A stretch of DNA of 64,000 nucleotides. Source: an uncultured Eggerthellaceae bacterium. GTDB taxonomy: Bacteria > Actinomycetota > Coriobacteriia > Coriobacteriales > Eggerthellaceae. The stretch is from contig CAUDUM010000001.1 of the NCBI GenBank assembly GCA_958452575.1, positions 124,001 through 188,000 on the forward strand, written 5' to 3'. The translations under genes were made by a program, and so were the position numbers. The first letter of the stretch is position 1, and each line of letters opens with the position of its first letter. This document shows, piece after piece, positions 1 to 8,361 of this stretch. The notes below the pieces were generated by a model, which was not told the origin of the DNA, ran no database searches, and was given only the letters and a program-made list of their open reading frames with translations.

Positions 1-803
1 ACGGTTCCAACTGGATCTCGGCAGGCTACGCCGTGTGGTTCCTGCGCGAGGCGAAGTTCCTCAACCAGGCACGCTTGACGCTCAACACCAGCTGCGCCAT
101 TTCGGGCACGGGCTTTTTCATCGCCGCCGACATCATCGAGAAGGCGGGCGGCTGGAAATGGCACCTGCTGACCGAGGACATCGAGTTCTCTGCCGCGAGC
201 ATCCTCGAAGGCGTGCGCATTGCCTACACGCCCACGGCCATCCTCTATGACGAGCAGCCCATCACGTTCCGCGACTCGTGGAACCAGCGCTTCCGCTGGG
301 CGAAGGGCTTCTACCAGGTGTTCGGCAAGTACGGCTGGCGTCTGGTCAAGGGCATCTTCACCAACCCTAAAGGCCATCGCTTCGCCTGCTACGACATGCT
401 GATGACCATCGCTCCCGGCATGCTGCTCACCATCGTGTCGGTGCTGTTCAACGTGATCATCGTCGCGATGGCGGCGGCGGGCCTCATGTCCACCGGCGTC
501 ATGGTGGCATCTTCGATCAGCTCGATCTGCTTCTGCCTGATGAACTACGTGATCTTCATGTTCATGTTCGGCGTGCTGACGACGTTTGTCGAGTGGGATT
601 CGATCCGCTCCACCACCGGCAAGAAGGTGCTCTACATGTTCACCTTCCCGTTCTTCATGCTCACCTACATTCCGATCGCGTTGGTAGCGCTGTTCAAGAA
701 GTGCAGCTGGAAGCCGATTACCCACAGTATCTCGGTGGATGTGGCGGAGTTCTCCGAAACCCCTGCAGCTTCCGTCGAGCGCGGCAAGAAGGTGTCGATG
801 TAG
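1..803 (+). CDS. Family 2 glycosyltransferase, membrane-bound, C-terminal part
   Basis: The reading frame is open from the window edge (codons start at base 3), so the N-terminus with the nucleotide-sugar-binding region lies outside. The visible part has the acceptor-site TED motif (LLTEDIEFS) and the QxxRW-type signature QRFRWAKG of processive GT-A enzymes such as cellulose, hyaluronan or poly-GlcNAc synthases. These are followed by about three hydrophobic segments, which is the usual arrangement of a polymer-exporting synthase. It probably makes or transfers sugars to a surface polysaccharide at the cytoplasmic membrane. The exact polymer cannot be told. A hairpin terminator follows 33 bases after the stop, so the gene ends its transcription unit. 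The GTG at base 33 is an internal codon, not the start. Confidence 0.88.
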   Translation, partial: GSNWISAGYAVWFLREAKFLNQARLTLNTSCAISGTGFFIAADIIEKAGGWKWHLLTEDIEFSAASILEGVRIAYTPTAILYDEQPITFRDSWNQRFRWAKGFYQVFGKYGWRLVKGIFTNPKGHRFACYDMLMTIAPGMLLTIVSVLFNVIIVAMAAAGLMSTGVMVASSISSICFCLMNYVIFMFMFGVLTTFVEWDSIRSTTGKKVLYMFTFPFFMLTYIPIALVALFKKCSWKPITHSISVDVAEFSETPAASVERGKKVSM

Positions 804-835
804 GGTCGACGCGCCCGCTCGACATATCCATGGAG

Positions 836-865
836 GCGCCGTCCGTGTTGGGCGGCGCTATTTTT
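836..865 (+). terminator. Intrinsic terminator after the glycosyltransferase
   Basis: A nine-pair GC-rich stem (GCGCCGTCC with GGGCGGCGC, one G-T pair) with a five-base loop is followed by TATTTTT. It sits just after the stop at 803 and ends the plus-strand unit before the converging comF gene. Confidence 0.75.
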
Positions 866-942
866 ATGTGTCGATAAGCCACGCCGGCTGAAAGCGGGAT
901 CGCGGAGCCATCCGCGTCACGTCTCGCTTTGGCTGGGACGTT

Positions 943-1683
943 TTACCATGCTCGTGCGAACGTGAGGCAGCGCACCTGCGCTGACCCTGCCGCCATCAGG
1001 GCGTCCGTCGCCGCGAACAGCGTCGCGCCGGTCGTGTAGACGTCGTCGATCAAAAGCACGCGTGCCGGTACGGTCGCCCCTGGCAGGATCGAGAATCCCT
1101 TTGCCATGTTGGCGGCGCGCTCCGCGCGGCCAAGCCCCCGTTGGTCCGATGTGCGCGGGCGGGCGAGGGGATGCGCCTGCGGCAGGCCCGTGATAGCGGC
1201 CAACGCCTTGGCGATCGACTCAGCATGGTCGAACCCGCGCCTCCTCACCGCGCGCGAGGTTGCGGGCACGCCCACGATCGCCGGGTGCTCCTCCATCCAG
1301 ACGGGATGGAGGATGCCGGCCATGCAGCTTGCCATCTCGCTTGCGAGCCGGCGCTCGCCGTGGTCTTTGCACATGCGGACGATGCGCGTAGGTCCGCCTT
1401 CCAACGTGGCGACGCTTGCGCAGGAGGAGAAGGGGACGTTTCGGCGGCCCAGGACGGCCAGCATGGTGGCGTTGCATTCGCTGCATTGCACCCTTCCGAA
1501 AGGAGCCCCGCAGCGCGTGCAGGCGCGCCACCAGTCGATGTAGGGCAGGTTGGCGCGGCACGAATCGCACAGCACGGCTCCGGGGACGTCGCAAACAGCG
1601 CAGCGCGTGGGCCAAAGCGTCTCCGCCACCGCCTCGATCGCGTAACGTCCGTATTCGGCAGGTCTGTCCGGCAGATCGATCAT
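943..1683 (-). CDS. comF: ComF family phosphoribosyltransferase-like protein
   Basis: This 246-residue protein has the ComF plan. An N-terminal zinc-ribbon region has paired cysteines at about residues 28-31, 39-42, 55-58 and 67-70, and a C-terminal phosphoribosyltransferase fold has the PRPP-binding loop LLIDDVYTTGAT near residues 210-221. ComF proteins are linked to DNA uptake and processing in naturally competent bacteria, but homologues are near-universal and the role here is unproven. The start was placed at the ATG at 1683 because homology begins there. The open frame continues upstream for 120 codons of unrelated sequence that crosses the 22-bp repeat array and is rejected as coding. 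No other competence gene is in the window. Confidence 0.85.
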   Translation of the reverse strand: MIDLPDRPAEYGRYAIEAVAETLWPTRCAVCDVPGAVLCDSCRANLPYIDWWRACTRCGAPFGRVQCSECNATMLAVLGRRNVPFSSCASVATLEGGPTRIVRMCKDHGERRLASEMASCMAGILHPVWMEEHPAIVGVPATSRAVRRRGFDHAESIAKALAAITGLPQAHPLARPRTSDQRGLGRAERAANMAKGFSILPGATVPARVLLIDDVYTTGATLFAATDALMAAGSAQVRCLTFARAW

Positions 1684-1744
1684 CCGACGAGGGTAGCTCC
1701 GCCGTCTGGCACCTCCGTCCCATCGGTGCAGCGCGGGTATCGCA

Positions 1745-1876
1745 CGGATGTCGAGCCGCGTCGGCCCGGATGTCGCATAAATCCAACACGGATCGCCGAT
1801 GACTCCAACGCGGATGCCATGCGCATACAACGCGGATATCGCGCGGACCGTGCGCGGACGACCTAGGGATCGCGCA
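1745..1876. repeat. 22-bp periodic repeat array, about six degenerate units
   Basis: CGGAT recurs at 1745, 1767, 1789, 1811 and 1833, with a variant CGGAC at 1855, each exactly 22 bases from the last. Units three to five share a longer core, CAACRCGGAT, at 1784, 1806 and 1828; the remaining bases of each unit vary. The array lies upstream of comF on its coding strand and about 350 bases upstream of the binding-protein gene on the other side. No known element is recognised. The exact helical-turn-multiple spacing suggests protein-binding sites or a decayed minisatellite. Confidence 0.55.
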
Positions 1877-2224
1877 TGGCTCGACATGGTCTGATCGGGG
1901 AGTTCTCCGCGGCCGCGCTTTCGAGGGATGGATTGATCTGCTACACTTTGATGAGCTCCTTTCGGGTCTGTAGTTGCGGGAGCAATCCCAAGTCCAAGGC
2001 AGACGCGGTCGAAAGGATCCACGTAAGCTGCGCGGCACCGCGCAGCGATCATGGCGCGTCCTAGAGGTAAGCCGCACCGCCCGTTGACTTAAGCGGCATC
2101 CGGTCGCGACGGGCGAGAGGGAGACGGGTTAACGCTCAATCCCCAGTGCGCGGGTGTGGGGGCAAAGACTAGGTCAGCCGGAGGGGGCTAACAGATTGCA
2201 AGAATGCGGATGGAGGCAGTTGAA
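1877..2224 (+). other. Long leader region upstream of the binding-protein gene, no gene seen
   Basis: About 350 bases separate the repeat array from the ATG at 2225. There is a TTGACT at 2084 that could be a -35 box, and a CCCCA/TGGGG inverted repeat around 2141-2163 in the presumed 5' untranslated region. No convincing open frame or recognised riboswitch was found. The length would allow a structured regulatory leader, but I cannot name one. Confidence 0.3.
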
Positions 2225-3172
2225 ATGCGCTTGAAAGCTCTTATCGCCGCTTGCGCCGCCGCGGTGGCGGCTCTTGTGGCATTGACGGGGTGCTCGTCGT
2301 CCGAGCCCTATACGCCGCCCGAGGCGACGCCGGTCGTCTCGTCGCCCGCGATCATCGAAGACGGCGTGCTGCATGTGGGCGTCAACGCCTCCGCCGCTCC
2401 GCTTGCCGGCCAGAACAGCTCGGGCGAGCTGGTTGGCTTCGACGTCGATCTGGCGGCCGCGATCGCTGACGCGCTTGGGCTCAAGGTCGACGTGACCGAC
2501 GTGGGCGCCAACGGCGCCTCCGCGCTCGCGCAGGGCAACGTCGACATCGTCTTGGGCGTCGAGCAGGGCTCTTCCGCCACCGAGATCTGGGAGTCCGATG
2601 CGTATCTGCAGACGGGCATCGCGTTGTTCGCCTCCGATGCCAAGGCGCAGGTGCCCACCAAGGAATCCGCTCCCAAGATCGCCGTGCAGACCTCCTCGAC
2701 GAGCTCTTGGCTGGCCGAAAACGAATTCGGCGCGGATTCGCTGGTGCGCGTCAACGGCCTTTCCGAGGCTTTCAAGGCGCTTGGCGGCCAGGCTCAGTAC
2801 GCGGCCGCCGATGCGGTGCGCGGCACGTACGTGCTTTCCGATGACGACCTGGGCGTCAATGCCTCCATCATCGCGCTCATGCAGCAGCCGAGCGGCTACT
2901 GCATCACTCTTCTCGATTCCAACACGCAGCTCAAGCAGGCGGTCGCTGATGCGCTGTCCTCTGTTTCCGACGGCGGCCTCATGACGGTCCTCGAGAAGAA
3001 GTGGCTGGGAACCGAATGGGATCTTTCCGGCGTTCCGCTGACCGCCGGTGCGACGGCCGAGCCGGAGGATGAGGATTCCGAGGAAGCCGAGGATGCCGCC
3101 GAGGGCGAATCCGATGCTTCTGCCGAGGGTGCGAGCAACGCCGTGACTCCTGAGGACGTTGCCGCTGCGTAA
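2225..3172 (+). CDS. Amino-acid-type ABC transporter substrate-binding lipoprotein (SBP family 3)
   Basis: A 315-residue extracellular solute-binding protein. A short basic N-terminus and hydrophobic stretch lead to the lipobox LTGC at residues 20-23, so it should be lipid-anchored outside the membrane. The rest follows the family-3 fold, with typical segments such as LVGFDVDLAAAIADALG near the start of lobe 1. Family 3 proteins usually bind polar amino acids or opines. The last 45 residues are acidic and Glu/Ala-rich, a low-complexity tail not needed for binding. The ATG at 2225 was chosen over in-frame ATGs at 2204 and 2210 because GGAGG lies eight bases upstream. No permease or ATPase partner is adjacent, so it may work with a transporter encoded elsewhere. 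Confidence 0.85.
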   Translation: MRLKALIAACAAAVAALVALTGCSSSEPYTPPEATPVVSSPAIIEDGVLHVGVNASAAPLAGQNSSGELVGFDVDLAAAIADALGLKVDVTDVGANGASALAQGNVDIVLGVEQGSSATEIWESDAYLQTGIALFASDAKAQVPTKESAPKIAVQTSSTSSWLAENEFGADSLVRVNGLSEAFKALGGQAQYAAADAVRGTYVLSDDDLGVNASIIALMQQPSGYCITLLDSNTQLKQAVADALSSVSDGGLMTVLEKKWLGTEWDLSGVPLTAGATAEPEDEDSEEAEDAAEGESDASAEGASNAVTPEDVAAA

Positions 3173-3213
3173 GCCTGCTTCGGCCAAGCGATCGGCGATG
3201 CGATCCGAATGAC

Positions 3214-3274
3214 GAAGGCCCCTGGCGCCAGGGTTTTGCGAAACTCGCGGAATCCGGAGCCAGGGGCCTTTTCG
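3214..3274. terminator. Terminator between convergent binding-protein and sufB genes
   Basis: AAGGCCCCTGGC pairs with GCCAGGGGCCTT across a loop of roughly 35 bases, and the stem is followed by TTTTCG. Because A-runs flank the left arm and T-runs the right, it could terminate both converging units. Confidence 0.75.
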
Positions 3275-3321
3275 TTGGCGGTGCCTCGCCAAAGGACCGT
3301 CGGGCGGGTGTGGGATAGCCT

Positions 3322-4251
3322 CTAGTTCAGGAAGTCGTCGATGATCTCCTGCTCGGCTTCCTCTTCGGTCAGTCCCAGCGTCATAAGCTTGACGATCTGG
3401 TCGCCGGCGATCTTGCCGATGGCGGCCTCGTGGATGAGTTGGGCGTCCTCGTCGGCGGCCTCGATGCCGGGGATCGCCTTGACCTTGGCGTTGCCCATGA
3501 TGATGGCGTCGCATTGCACATGCCCGTGACATTTGGCCTCGCCGATGACGAGCGGGTTGAAGATCTGGACCGAATCATCCTGAGCCACTGAGCGCGAGAT
3601 CACCTGCACGGTGGAATCCTCGCCCTTGAGCTCGACCTTCATGTTGGACGTCGCTTCCTGCTTGTCATGCGTCAGCAGCTTCTCGATGAGCACGAGCTTG
3701 GCGCCGGCGGCAAGCTCGGCGTTGGTGTCGCGGACGGTGGATGTGACGCCGCGCAGCTGGACCATCTCCATTTCGCAGAAGGAATCCTCCTCCATGTAGA
3801 CGTTGGTGGTGGGGTTCAGGATGCGCTCGCCGGTGCCCTCGCCCTGGCCGTAGTGCTTCTCGACGTAGGAGACGCGGCTGTTCTTGCCGATATAGAAGCT
3901 GTGGATGCCGTCGTGCTCACTGGCCTCGTCGCCGCAGTTGTGGATGCCGCAGCCGGCGACGATCTTCACATCGCAGTCCTCGCCGATGTAGAACGTGTTG
4001 TAGACGACGTCCTTCATACCGGATTTGGTGACGATAACGGGGATGTAGACCGTCTCGCCCTTGGTGCCGGGCTTGATGCGGATGTCGATGCCGGGGTTGT
4101 CGGTCTTCGTCTCGATATCGATATACGCCGACGAGTGACGCTCTACGAGCTGACCGTCCTTGCGGATGTTGAACGCGCCTTTGGGCATGCCGTGCATGCT
4201 GGCGATCTCGGCGAGCAGGCCCTCGTCGATGGGGGAAAGATCAACTGCCAT
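3322..4251 (-). CDS. sufB: SufB/SufD-family Fe-S assembly scaffold, short single-subunit type
   Basis: A 309-residue SufB-like scaffold protein, much shorter than the roughly 480 residues of E. coli SufB and close to the short scaffold of minimal two-gene SUF (SmsCB-type) systems. Toward the C-terminus it keeps the cysteine in VQCDAIIMG and the HEA segment (LIHEAAIGKI) that correspond to cluster-assembly residues of SufB. A central GCGIHNCGD segment is also Cys-rich. It lies 62 bases downstream of sufC on the same strand, and AGGAG precedes its ATG. With SufC it would build [Fe-S] clusters for the many Fe-S enzymes in this genome. No sufS, sufU or sufD lies alongside, so the sulfur donor must come from elsewhere. 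Confidence 0.88.
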   Translation of the reverse strand: MAVDLSPIDEGLLAEIASMHGMPKGAFNIRKDGQLVERHSSAYIDIETKTDNPGIDIRIKPGTKGETVYIPVIVTKSGMKDVVYNTFYIGEDCDVKIVAGCGIHNCGDEASEHDGIHSFYIGKNSRVSYVEKHYGQGEGTGERILNPTTNVYMEEDSFCEMEMVQLRGVTSTVRDTNAELAAGAKLVLIEKLLTHDKQEATSNMKVELKGEDSTVQVISRSVAQDDSVQIFNPLVIGEAKCHGHVQCDAIIMGNAKVKAIPGIEAADEDAQLIHEAAIGKIAGDQIVKLMTLGLTEEEAEQEIIDDFLN

Positions 4252-4313
4252 GGTTGACTCCTATCTCGTATCCCTTGTCCTCGCGCGTCCGAAACGCGCA
4301 GATGGGGATGTTG

Positions 4314-5090
4314 CTAGCAGGTGGTGGGAATCTCGGTCAGGTGGAGCTCGGTGGGCTCGGAGAGCCTGCAGCCGGGGATGCCCTTGGACACGAAACCGAG
4401 CTGCGGCATCAGCTCCTCGGGCGTGCCGGTGCGCTCGACACGGCCGTCGCGCAGCAACACGATCTCGTCGGCGAGCTGGATGATGCGCTCCTGATGCGAG
4501 ATGATGACGATCGAGCGGCCGTCGCGCGCCTCATGGATATCGCGGAACGTCTCGGTTAGACGATCGAAGCTCCACAGGTCGATGCCCGCCTCGGGCTCGT
4601 CGTAGATGGCCAGCTTCGGGTCGCGCGCGAGGATCGTGGCGATCTCGATGCGCTTGACCTCGCCGCCGGAAAGCGACTTGTCGACCTCGCGCGTGAGGTA
4701 GGCAGCCGAGCACAGGCCGACTTTTGCCAGGTATTCGTTGCAGGCGAGCATCGGAAGCTTTTTGCCGGCTGCGATGTCGAGGAGTTTTTTGACCTTCATG
4801 CCCTTGAAGCGCGCGGGCTGCTGAAAGCCGTAGCCGATTCCCAGGTTGGCGCGCTCGGTGATGGACAGGTCGGTGATGTCGGTTCCGTCGAAGATGATCT
4901 GGCCGCTCGTGGGCTTCTCGATGCCCATAATCAGCTTGGCGAGCGTTGATTTGCCGCCGCCGTTCGGTCCGGTGATGACCGTGAAGCGGTCGTCGGGGAT
5001 CGTGATCGACAGGTCGTCGATGATCCGCTTGGTTTCCTTGGCGTTCTCCTGCACGGGAACGTCGAAGGTGATGTTCCTCAGTTCCAGCAT
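4314..5090 (-). CDS. sufC: SufC Fe-S assembly ATPase
   Basis: A 258-residue ABC-type ATPase of the SUF machinery. It has Walker A GPNGGGKST, signature LSGGE and a Walker B followed by DEPEAGIDLWS, a form I associate with short, archaeal-like SufC proteins paired with a single SufB-like scaffold. It would drive conformational change of the SufB scaffold in the cytosol. The open frame runs far upstream, but the ATG at 5090 is chosen because GGAAGG lies eight bases before it and SufC homology begins there. It is the first gene of the two-gene operon, directly behind a consensus-like promoter. Confidence 0.92.
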   Translation of the reverse strand: MLELRNITFDVPVQENAKETKRIIDDLSITIPDDRFTVITGPNGGGKSTLAKLIMGIEKPTSGQIIFDGTDITDLSITERANLGIGYGFQQPARFKGMKVKKLLDIAAGKKLPMLACNEYLAKVGLCSAAYLTREVDKSLSGGEVKRIEIATILARDPKLAIYDEPEAGIDLWSFDRLTETFRDIHEARDGRSIVIISHQERIIQLADEIVLLRDGRVERTGTPEELMPQLGFVSKGIPGCRLSEPTELHLTEIPTTC

Positions 5091-5124
5091 GATGGATACC
5101 TTCCGTATCTCTCGTCTAATTACG

Positions 5125-5135
5125 ACTAACTTAGT
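5125..5135. promoter_or_regulatory. Palindromic operator candidate over the suf -10 box
   Basis: ACTAA-C-TTAGT is a perfect inverted repeat that overlaps the -10 element and start region of the suf promoter. A repressor here would block transcription. Rrf2-type regulators commonly control suf/isc operons, but none is encoded nearby, so the regulator is an inference. Confidence 0.5.
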
Positions 5136-5159
5136 AGCATTTAAAAGATTCCCTGTCAA
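5131..5159 (-). promoter_or_regulatory. Promoter of the sufC-sufB operon
   Basis: On the minus strand TTGACA (5159-5154) and TACTAA (5136-5131) are separated by exactly 17 bases, the best sigma-70-type promoter seen in the window. It lies about 40 bases upstream of the sufC start. Confidence 0.8.
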
Positions 5160-5221
5160 GGGATCTTTCGATATCCCCCTTGAAATGCGTTGCTTCTTCG
5201 GCGACCAAGCTTGCCGCAGCC

Positions 5222-8203
5222 TCATGCGTTGAGCAGATCGACCACCTCGAAGCCGATCTTGGCGCCCTCGATGATATCGCGATTGCCGAACACGCAGCGC
5301 GCATCGCGGGCACAGGCTTGCTCGATGACGCCGGCGAGCTCGGTCAGAGCGCCGCGGTCGGCGGCGACCATGCGGGCGCGGGCAGCGAGGCGGTCTTCCG
5401 GCGTGCGTCCGGCAAAGTACGCGCCATCTTGGCGGTTGATGAGCGCACGCGCCTTCTGGGGGCTGTCGAAGCCCGCCACGGTGCTCACCACGTAGCCGTC
5501 GAACTCCTCGGGTGCGGGATCGAACGTGCGCAGCCACGTCGGCGCCTCCGCGAAGCGTGCGAGCGTCTGGTCGAGGTGCGGGTCGCGGTAGGAGTAGAAG
5601 CGGAGGGCTCCCGTACGCTGTGCCTGGAAGCCCACGCCGTAGGCGCCGCCGCGCACGCGCACCTCGTTCCACAGATAGTCGTAGGTGAGCGCACGCACGC
5701 CTACCTGCCATGCAGCCGAGTAGGGCGCAGCCTCTTTAAGCAGGCGCCGATCGAACCCGAGGGAGGCGTAGCACACGTCCGTCGGGACGATGAACGCCTC
5801 GTTGCGCACGATGGGAGCGGGGATGACAAGGCACGGCGCATCCGCGGCGCCGCTTGCGGCGGGAAGCCCGCTCGCAAGGTTCCAGAACGCCTCGTAGTCG
5901 GCGTCGGATCCCGCGAAGCTGAGCGTAAGGCCCGCACGCGTGAAGAGACGGGCGGCAATCCCGCGAAGGCGCGCGACGAGGTCGTCGGCGCGCGCGTCAA
6001 AGTCGGCGAGCAGCTCCTTGAGGAAGCGGTAGTGGTCCACGCCGCCGAACTGCTCGCGCACAAGCGCGGCGGGACTCGTGTAAGACGACGTGCGCATCAT
6101 CGCAAAGGAGTGCCCTGCCTGGGCGAACGCCTGCTCGAGGCCGACCCGGCGCTGGGTGAGGACGTCCTTGATCTTGGCGGTGTCGGCAAAGTCGGTCTCC
6201 GTCATGACCTCGACGGGGAGTTTCGCCAAGTAGATGAGATTCTCCGACAGCGCGCTCGCGCTTACGGCAAGCTTGATGCTCACGTGCTCGGGGTCGTGTT
6301 CGTCCTCGTAGGTCACCGGGCTGAACGAAAGGTTGCCAAGGCGGCCGTTGATGACCGTGTCGAGCTCGGAGGCGCTGTGGTGCGCGGTGCCGAGCTTGCC
6401 GAGGACGGCGCAGAGGACGGCGACGTAGGGCAGCTCCTCGAACGAGACGGCATCCAGATCGAAGTAGCGGTACGCGTAGGCGATACCATGCGTGGGCACC
6501 TCGTGGCGGATGCAGGGGATGGGCGCGCCCTTGTCAAGGCGATAGGCGGGCTCCGACGGCGCTTGCGCGACATCGGCGCGTGCGAGGCGCGGCAGGGTGG
6601 CGAGCGCTTCGGGGGAGTCCTCCTCGGACTGCATGCGACGCAGCCGGGCGGCATCGTCCTCGATGCGCGCGAGGTCCTCCTCGGTCATCCGCTCCTCAAG
6701 GGCGGCAAGCCGTTTTGCCTCATCGGAAGCGCCTTCGCGCGCCTCCGGACGCACCTCCACCTCTGCCTGATGGGGGTTGTCCAGGAAAACCTCGCGGATG
6801 AGCGTCTCGAAGTAATCCGTCTCGAGCGCCTTCCGCAACGCAGCGAAATCATCCTCGTAGCGCAGGTAGCGCGTTGCCTCCTCGTCGTCGTAGAGCCATC
6901 CCGAAAGCGCGTTGATGGCAAGCGCCACGCCGTCGGCCATGCCGTATTCGCCTTCGCGCATGACGAACTCGTAGCGGGAAAGCGACGCCTCGACGAGCGC
7001 ATGGTCGAGGCCGCCGTCGGCCAGGCGCGAAAGCTCGGCGCGCACGGTGTCGCGGAAGCGCTCGGCACCGCCCTCGAGCATGCCCTTCAACTCGATGATA
7101 GCGAAGGGCTGCAGCGTCGCCTCGGCGAGGGAGCCTGAAGCATCCCCGGCAAGCTGCGCGTCGAGCAGCGCGCGTTTGAGCGGCGCTTCGTTGCTGCCCA
7201 TGATGGCGTCAAGCAGCATGTCGACCGCCATGACGCGCAGGCGGTCGCGCGCGCCGCCGATCACGAAGCCCAAGCCCATGCAGGCGTTTTCGGGCGCGGT
7301 GTTCATCGTGCGCACGACGCCGAGCTTGCAGACGGGCTTTTGCGGCTCGATGCCGCGCGCTTCGAGCGTCAAGGGGTCCGCGGCGGTCTCGGCCGCGCGC
7401 GCGGTGCGATCGGCCGCCTGCTCGTCGGCGACGGGGGACAGGTAGCGCTCGTCGAGGAACGCGAGAACGCGGTCGATGTCCACGTTTCCGTACAGCGTCA
7501 GGTAGCTGTTGTCCAGCCGATAGTGGCGCCGATGCTCGTCAAGGTAGCCTTCGTAGGTGAGCGTCGGGATGGCGTTAGGCTCGCCTCCGCTTTCGAAACG
7601 GTAGCAGTTGTCGGGGAACAGCGCGGCCTGCAGCTCGTCGAATAGCACCGAGCCGGCATCGGAGAGCGCGCCTTTCATCTCGTTGTACACCACGCCGTTG
7701 AAGCGCAGGCGGCCGGGCTGGTCGTTGGCGTCCCCCTCGACATCGGCAAGCTCGTAGTGCCAGCCTTCCTGCTCGAACACCCCGCGCTTCTCATAGATCG
7801 AAGGGTTCAGCACGGCGTCCAGGTAGACGTCCATCAAATTGAGCAGATCCTGCTCGTTGGTGCTGGCGACGGGGTACATCGTCTTGTCCGAGAAGGTGAG
7901 CGCGTTCAAAAACGTCTGCATCGAGGATTTCAGCAGGTTGACGAACGGCTCTTTGACAGGGAACCTGCGCGACCCGTTGAGCACCGAGTGCTCCAGGATG
8001 TGGAACACCCCCGTGTCGTCTTTCGGCGGCGTTTTGAACGAGATCGAAAACGCCTTGTTGGAATCGTCGTTTTTGAGATACAGCAGGCGGGCGCCGCTTT
8101 TCTCGTGCTTCAGGACAAACGCTTCGCCGTCGATCTCGGGAAGCGTCTCGCGCTTCTGGACGACGAAGCCGTGCGCCGAAGAGCCGGGTGTGAGTTCTTC
8201 CAT
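5222..8203 (-). CDS. M16C zinc metallopeptidase, presequence-protease-like
   Basis: A 993-residue protein matching the length and layout of PreP/insulinase-type single-chain M16C peptidases. The catalytic zinc motif HxxEH is HILEH at residues 68-72, within the usual context of TGVFHILEHSVLNGS. The long protein carries two M16 halves that close around short peptides, which it would degrade in the cytosol. The ATG at 8203 is preceded by AAAGG; sequence further upstream in the frame is unrelated and rejected. The gene stands alone between the opp operon terminator and the suf promoter region, transcribed on the minus strand. Confidence 0.9.
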   Translation of the reverse strand: MEELTPGSSAHGFVVQKRETLPEIDGEAFVLKHEKSGARLLYLKNDDSNKAFSISFKTPPKDDTGVFHILEHSVLNGSRRFPVKEPFVNLLKSSMQTFLNALTFSDKTMYPVASTNEQDLLNLMDVYLDAVLNPSIYEKRGVFEQEGWHYELADVEGDANDQPGRLRFNGVVYNEMKGALSDAGSVLFDELQAALFPDNCYRFESGGEPNAIPTLTYEGYLDEHRRHYRLDNSYLTLYGNVDIDRVLAFLDERYLSPVADEQAADRTARAAETAADPLTLEARGIEPQKPVCKLGVVRTMNTAPENACMGLGFVIGGARDRLRVMAVDMLLDAIMGSNEAPLKRALLDAQLAGDASGSLAEATLQPFAIIELKGMLEGGAERFRDTVRAELSRLADGGLDHALVEASLSRYEFVMREGEYGMADGVALAINALSGWLYDDEEATRYLRYEDDFAALRKALETDYFETLIREVFLDNPHQAEVEVRPEAREGASDEAKRLAALEERMTEEDLARIEDDAARLRRMQSEEDSPEALATLPRLARADVAQAPSEPAYRLDKGAPIPCIRHEVPTHGIAYAYRYFDLDAVSFEELPYVAVLCAVLGKLGTAHHSASELDTVINGRLGNLSFSPVTYEDEHDPEHVSIKLAVSASALSENLIYLAKLPVEVMTETDFADTAKIKDVLTQRRVGLEQAFAQAGHSFAMMRTSSYTSPAALVREQFGGVDHYRFLKELLADFDARADDLVARLRGIAARLFTRAGLTLSFAGSDADYEAFWNLASGLPAASGAADAPCLVIPAPIVRNEAFIVPTDVCYASLGFDRRLLKEAAPYSAAWQVGVRALTYDYLWNEVRVRGGAYGVGFQAQRTGALRFYSYRDPHLDQTLARFAEAPTWLRTFDPAPEEFDGYVVSTVAGFDSPQKARALINRQDGAYFAGRTPEDRLAARARMVAADRGALTELAGVIEQACARDARCVFGNRDIIEGAKIGFEVVDLLNA

Positions 8204-8303
8204 GCGAACTGCCTTTCTGAGTGGAGCCGCATAGCGCGGCTCGAAGTGTGACAGAAAGCATTTTCCCACAACCGGGCGGTGAGACAAGGGGTAGGGCGGG
8301 CTC

Positions 8304-8337
8304 CTGCAAACGAAACGGCCCGCTCGAGGCGGGCCGT
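8304..8337 (-). terminator. Terminator of the opp operon
   Basis: On the minus strand ACGGCCCGC-CTCG-GCGGGCCGT forms a strong stem with a small loop, followed by TTCGTTT. It lies 25 bases after the oppF stop. Confidence 0.8.
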
Positions 8338-8361
8338 GGGTGCATGCTATGTCGAAAACGC

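Noticed and set aside
1745..1876. 22-bp array as a CRISPR
   Set aside because: Units are degenerate, there are no separate spacers of 30 bases or more, and no cas gene is present.
1684..2052. Upstream extension of the comF frame (123 codons)
   Set aside because: It has no ComF homology, crosses the 22-bp repeats and is preceded by no better start; the ATG at 1683 fits the family.
2084..2200. Riboswitch upstream of the binding-protein gene
   Set aside because: I could not match the leader to any known aptamer core; the small inverted repeat alone is not enough.
5180..7138. Plus-strand open frame of 652 codons
   Set aside because: It lies opposite the M16 peptidase and is a high-GC antisense shadow with Arg/Val/Gly-biased composition.
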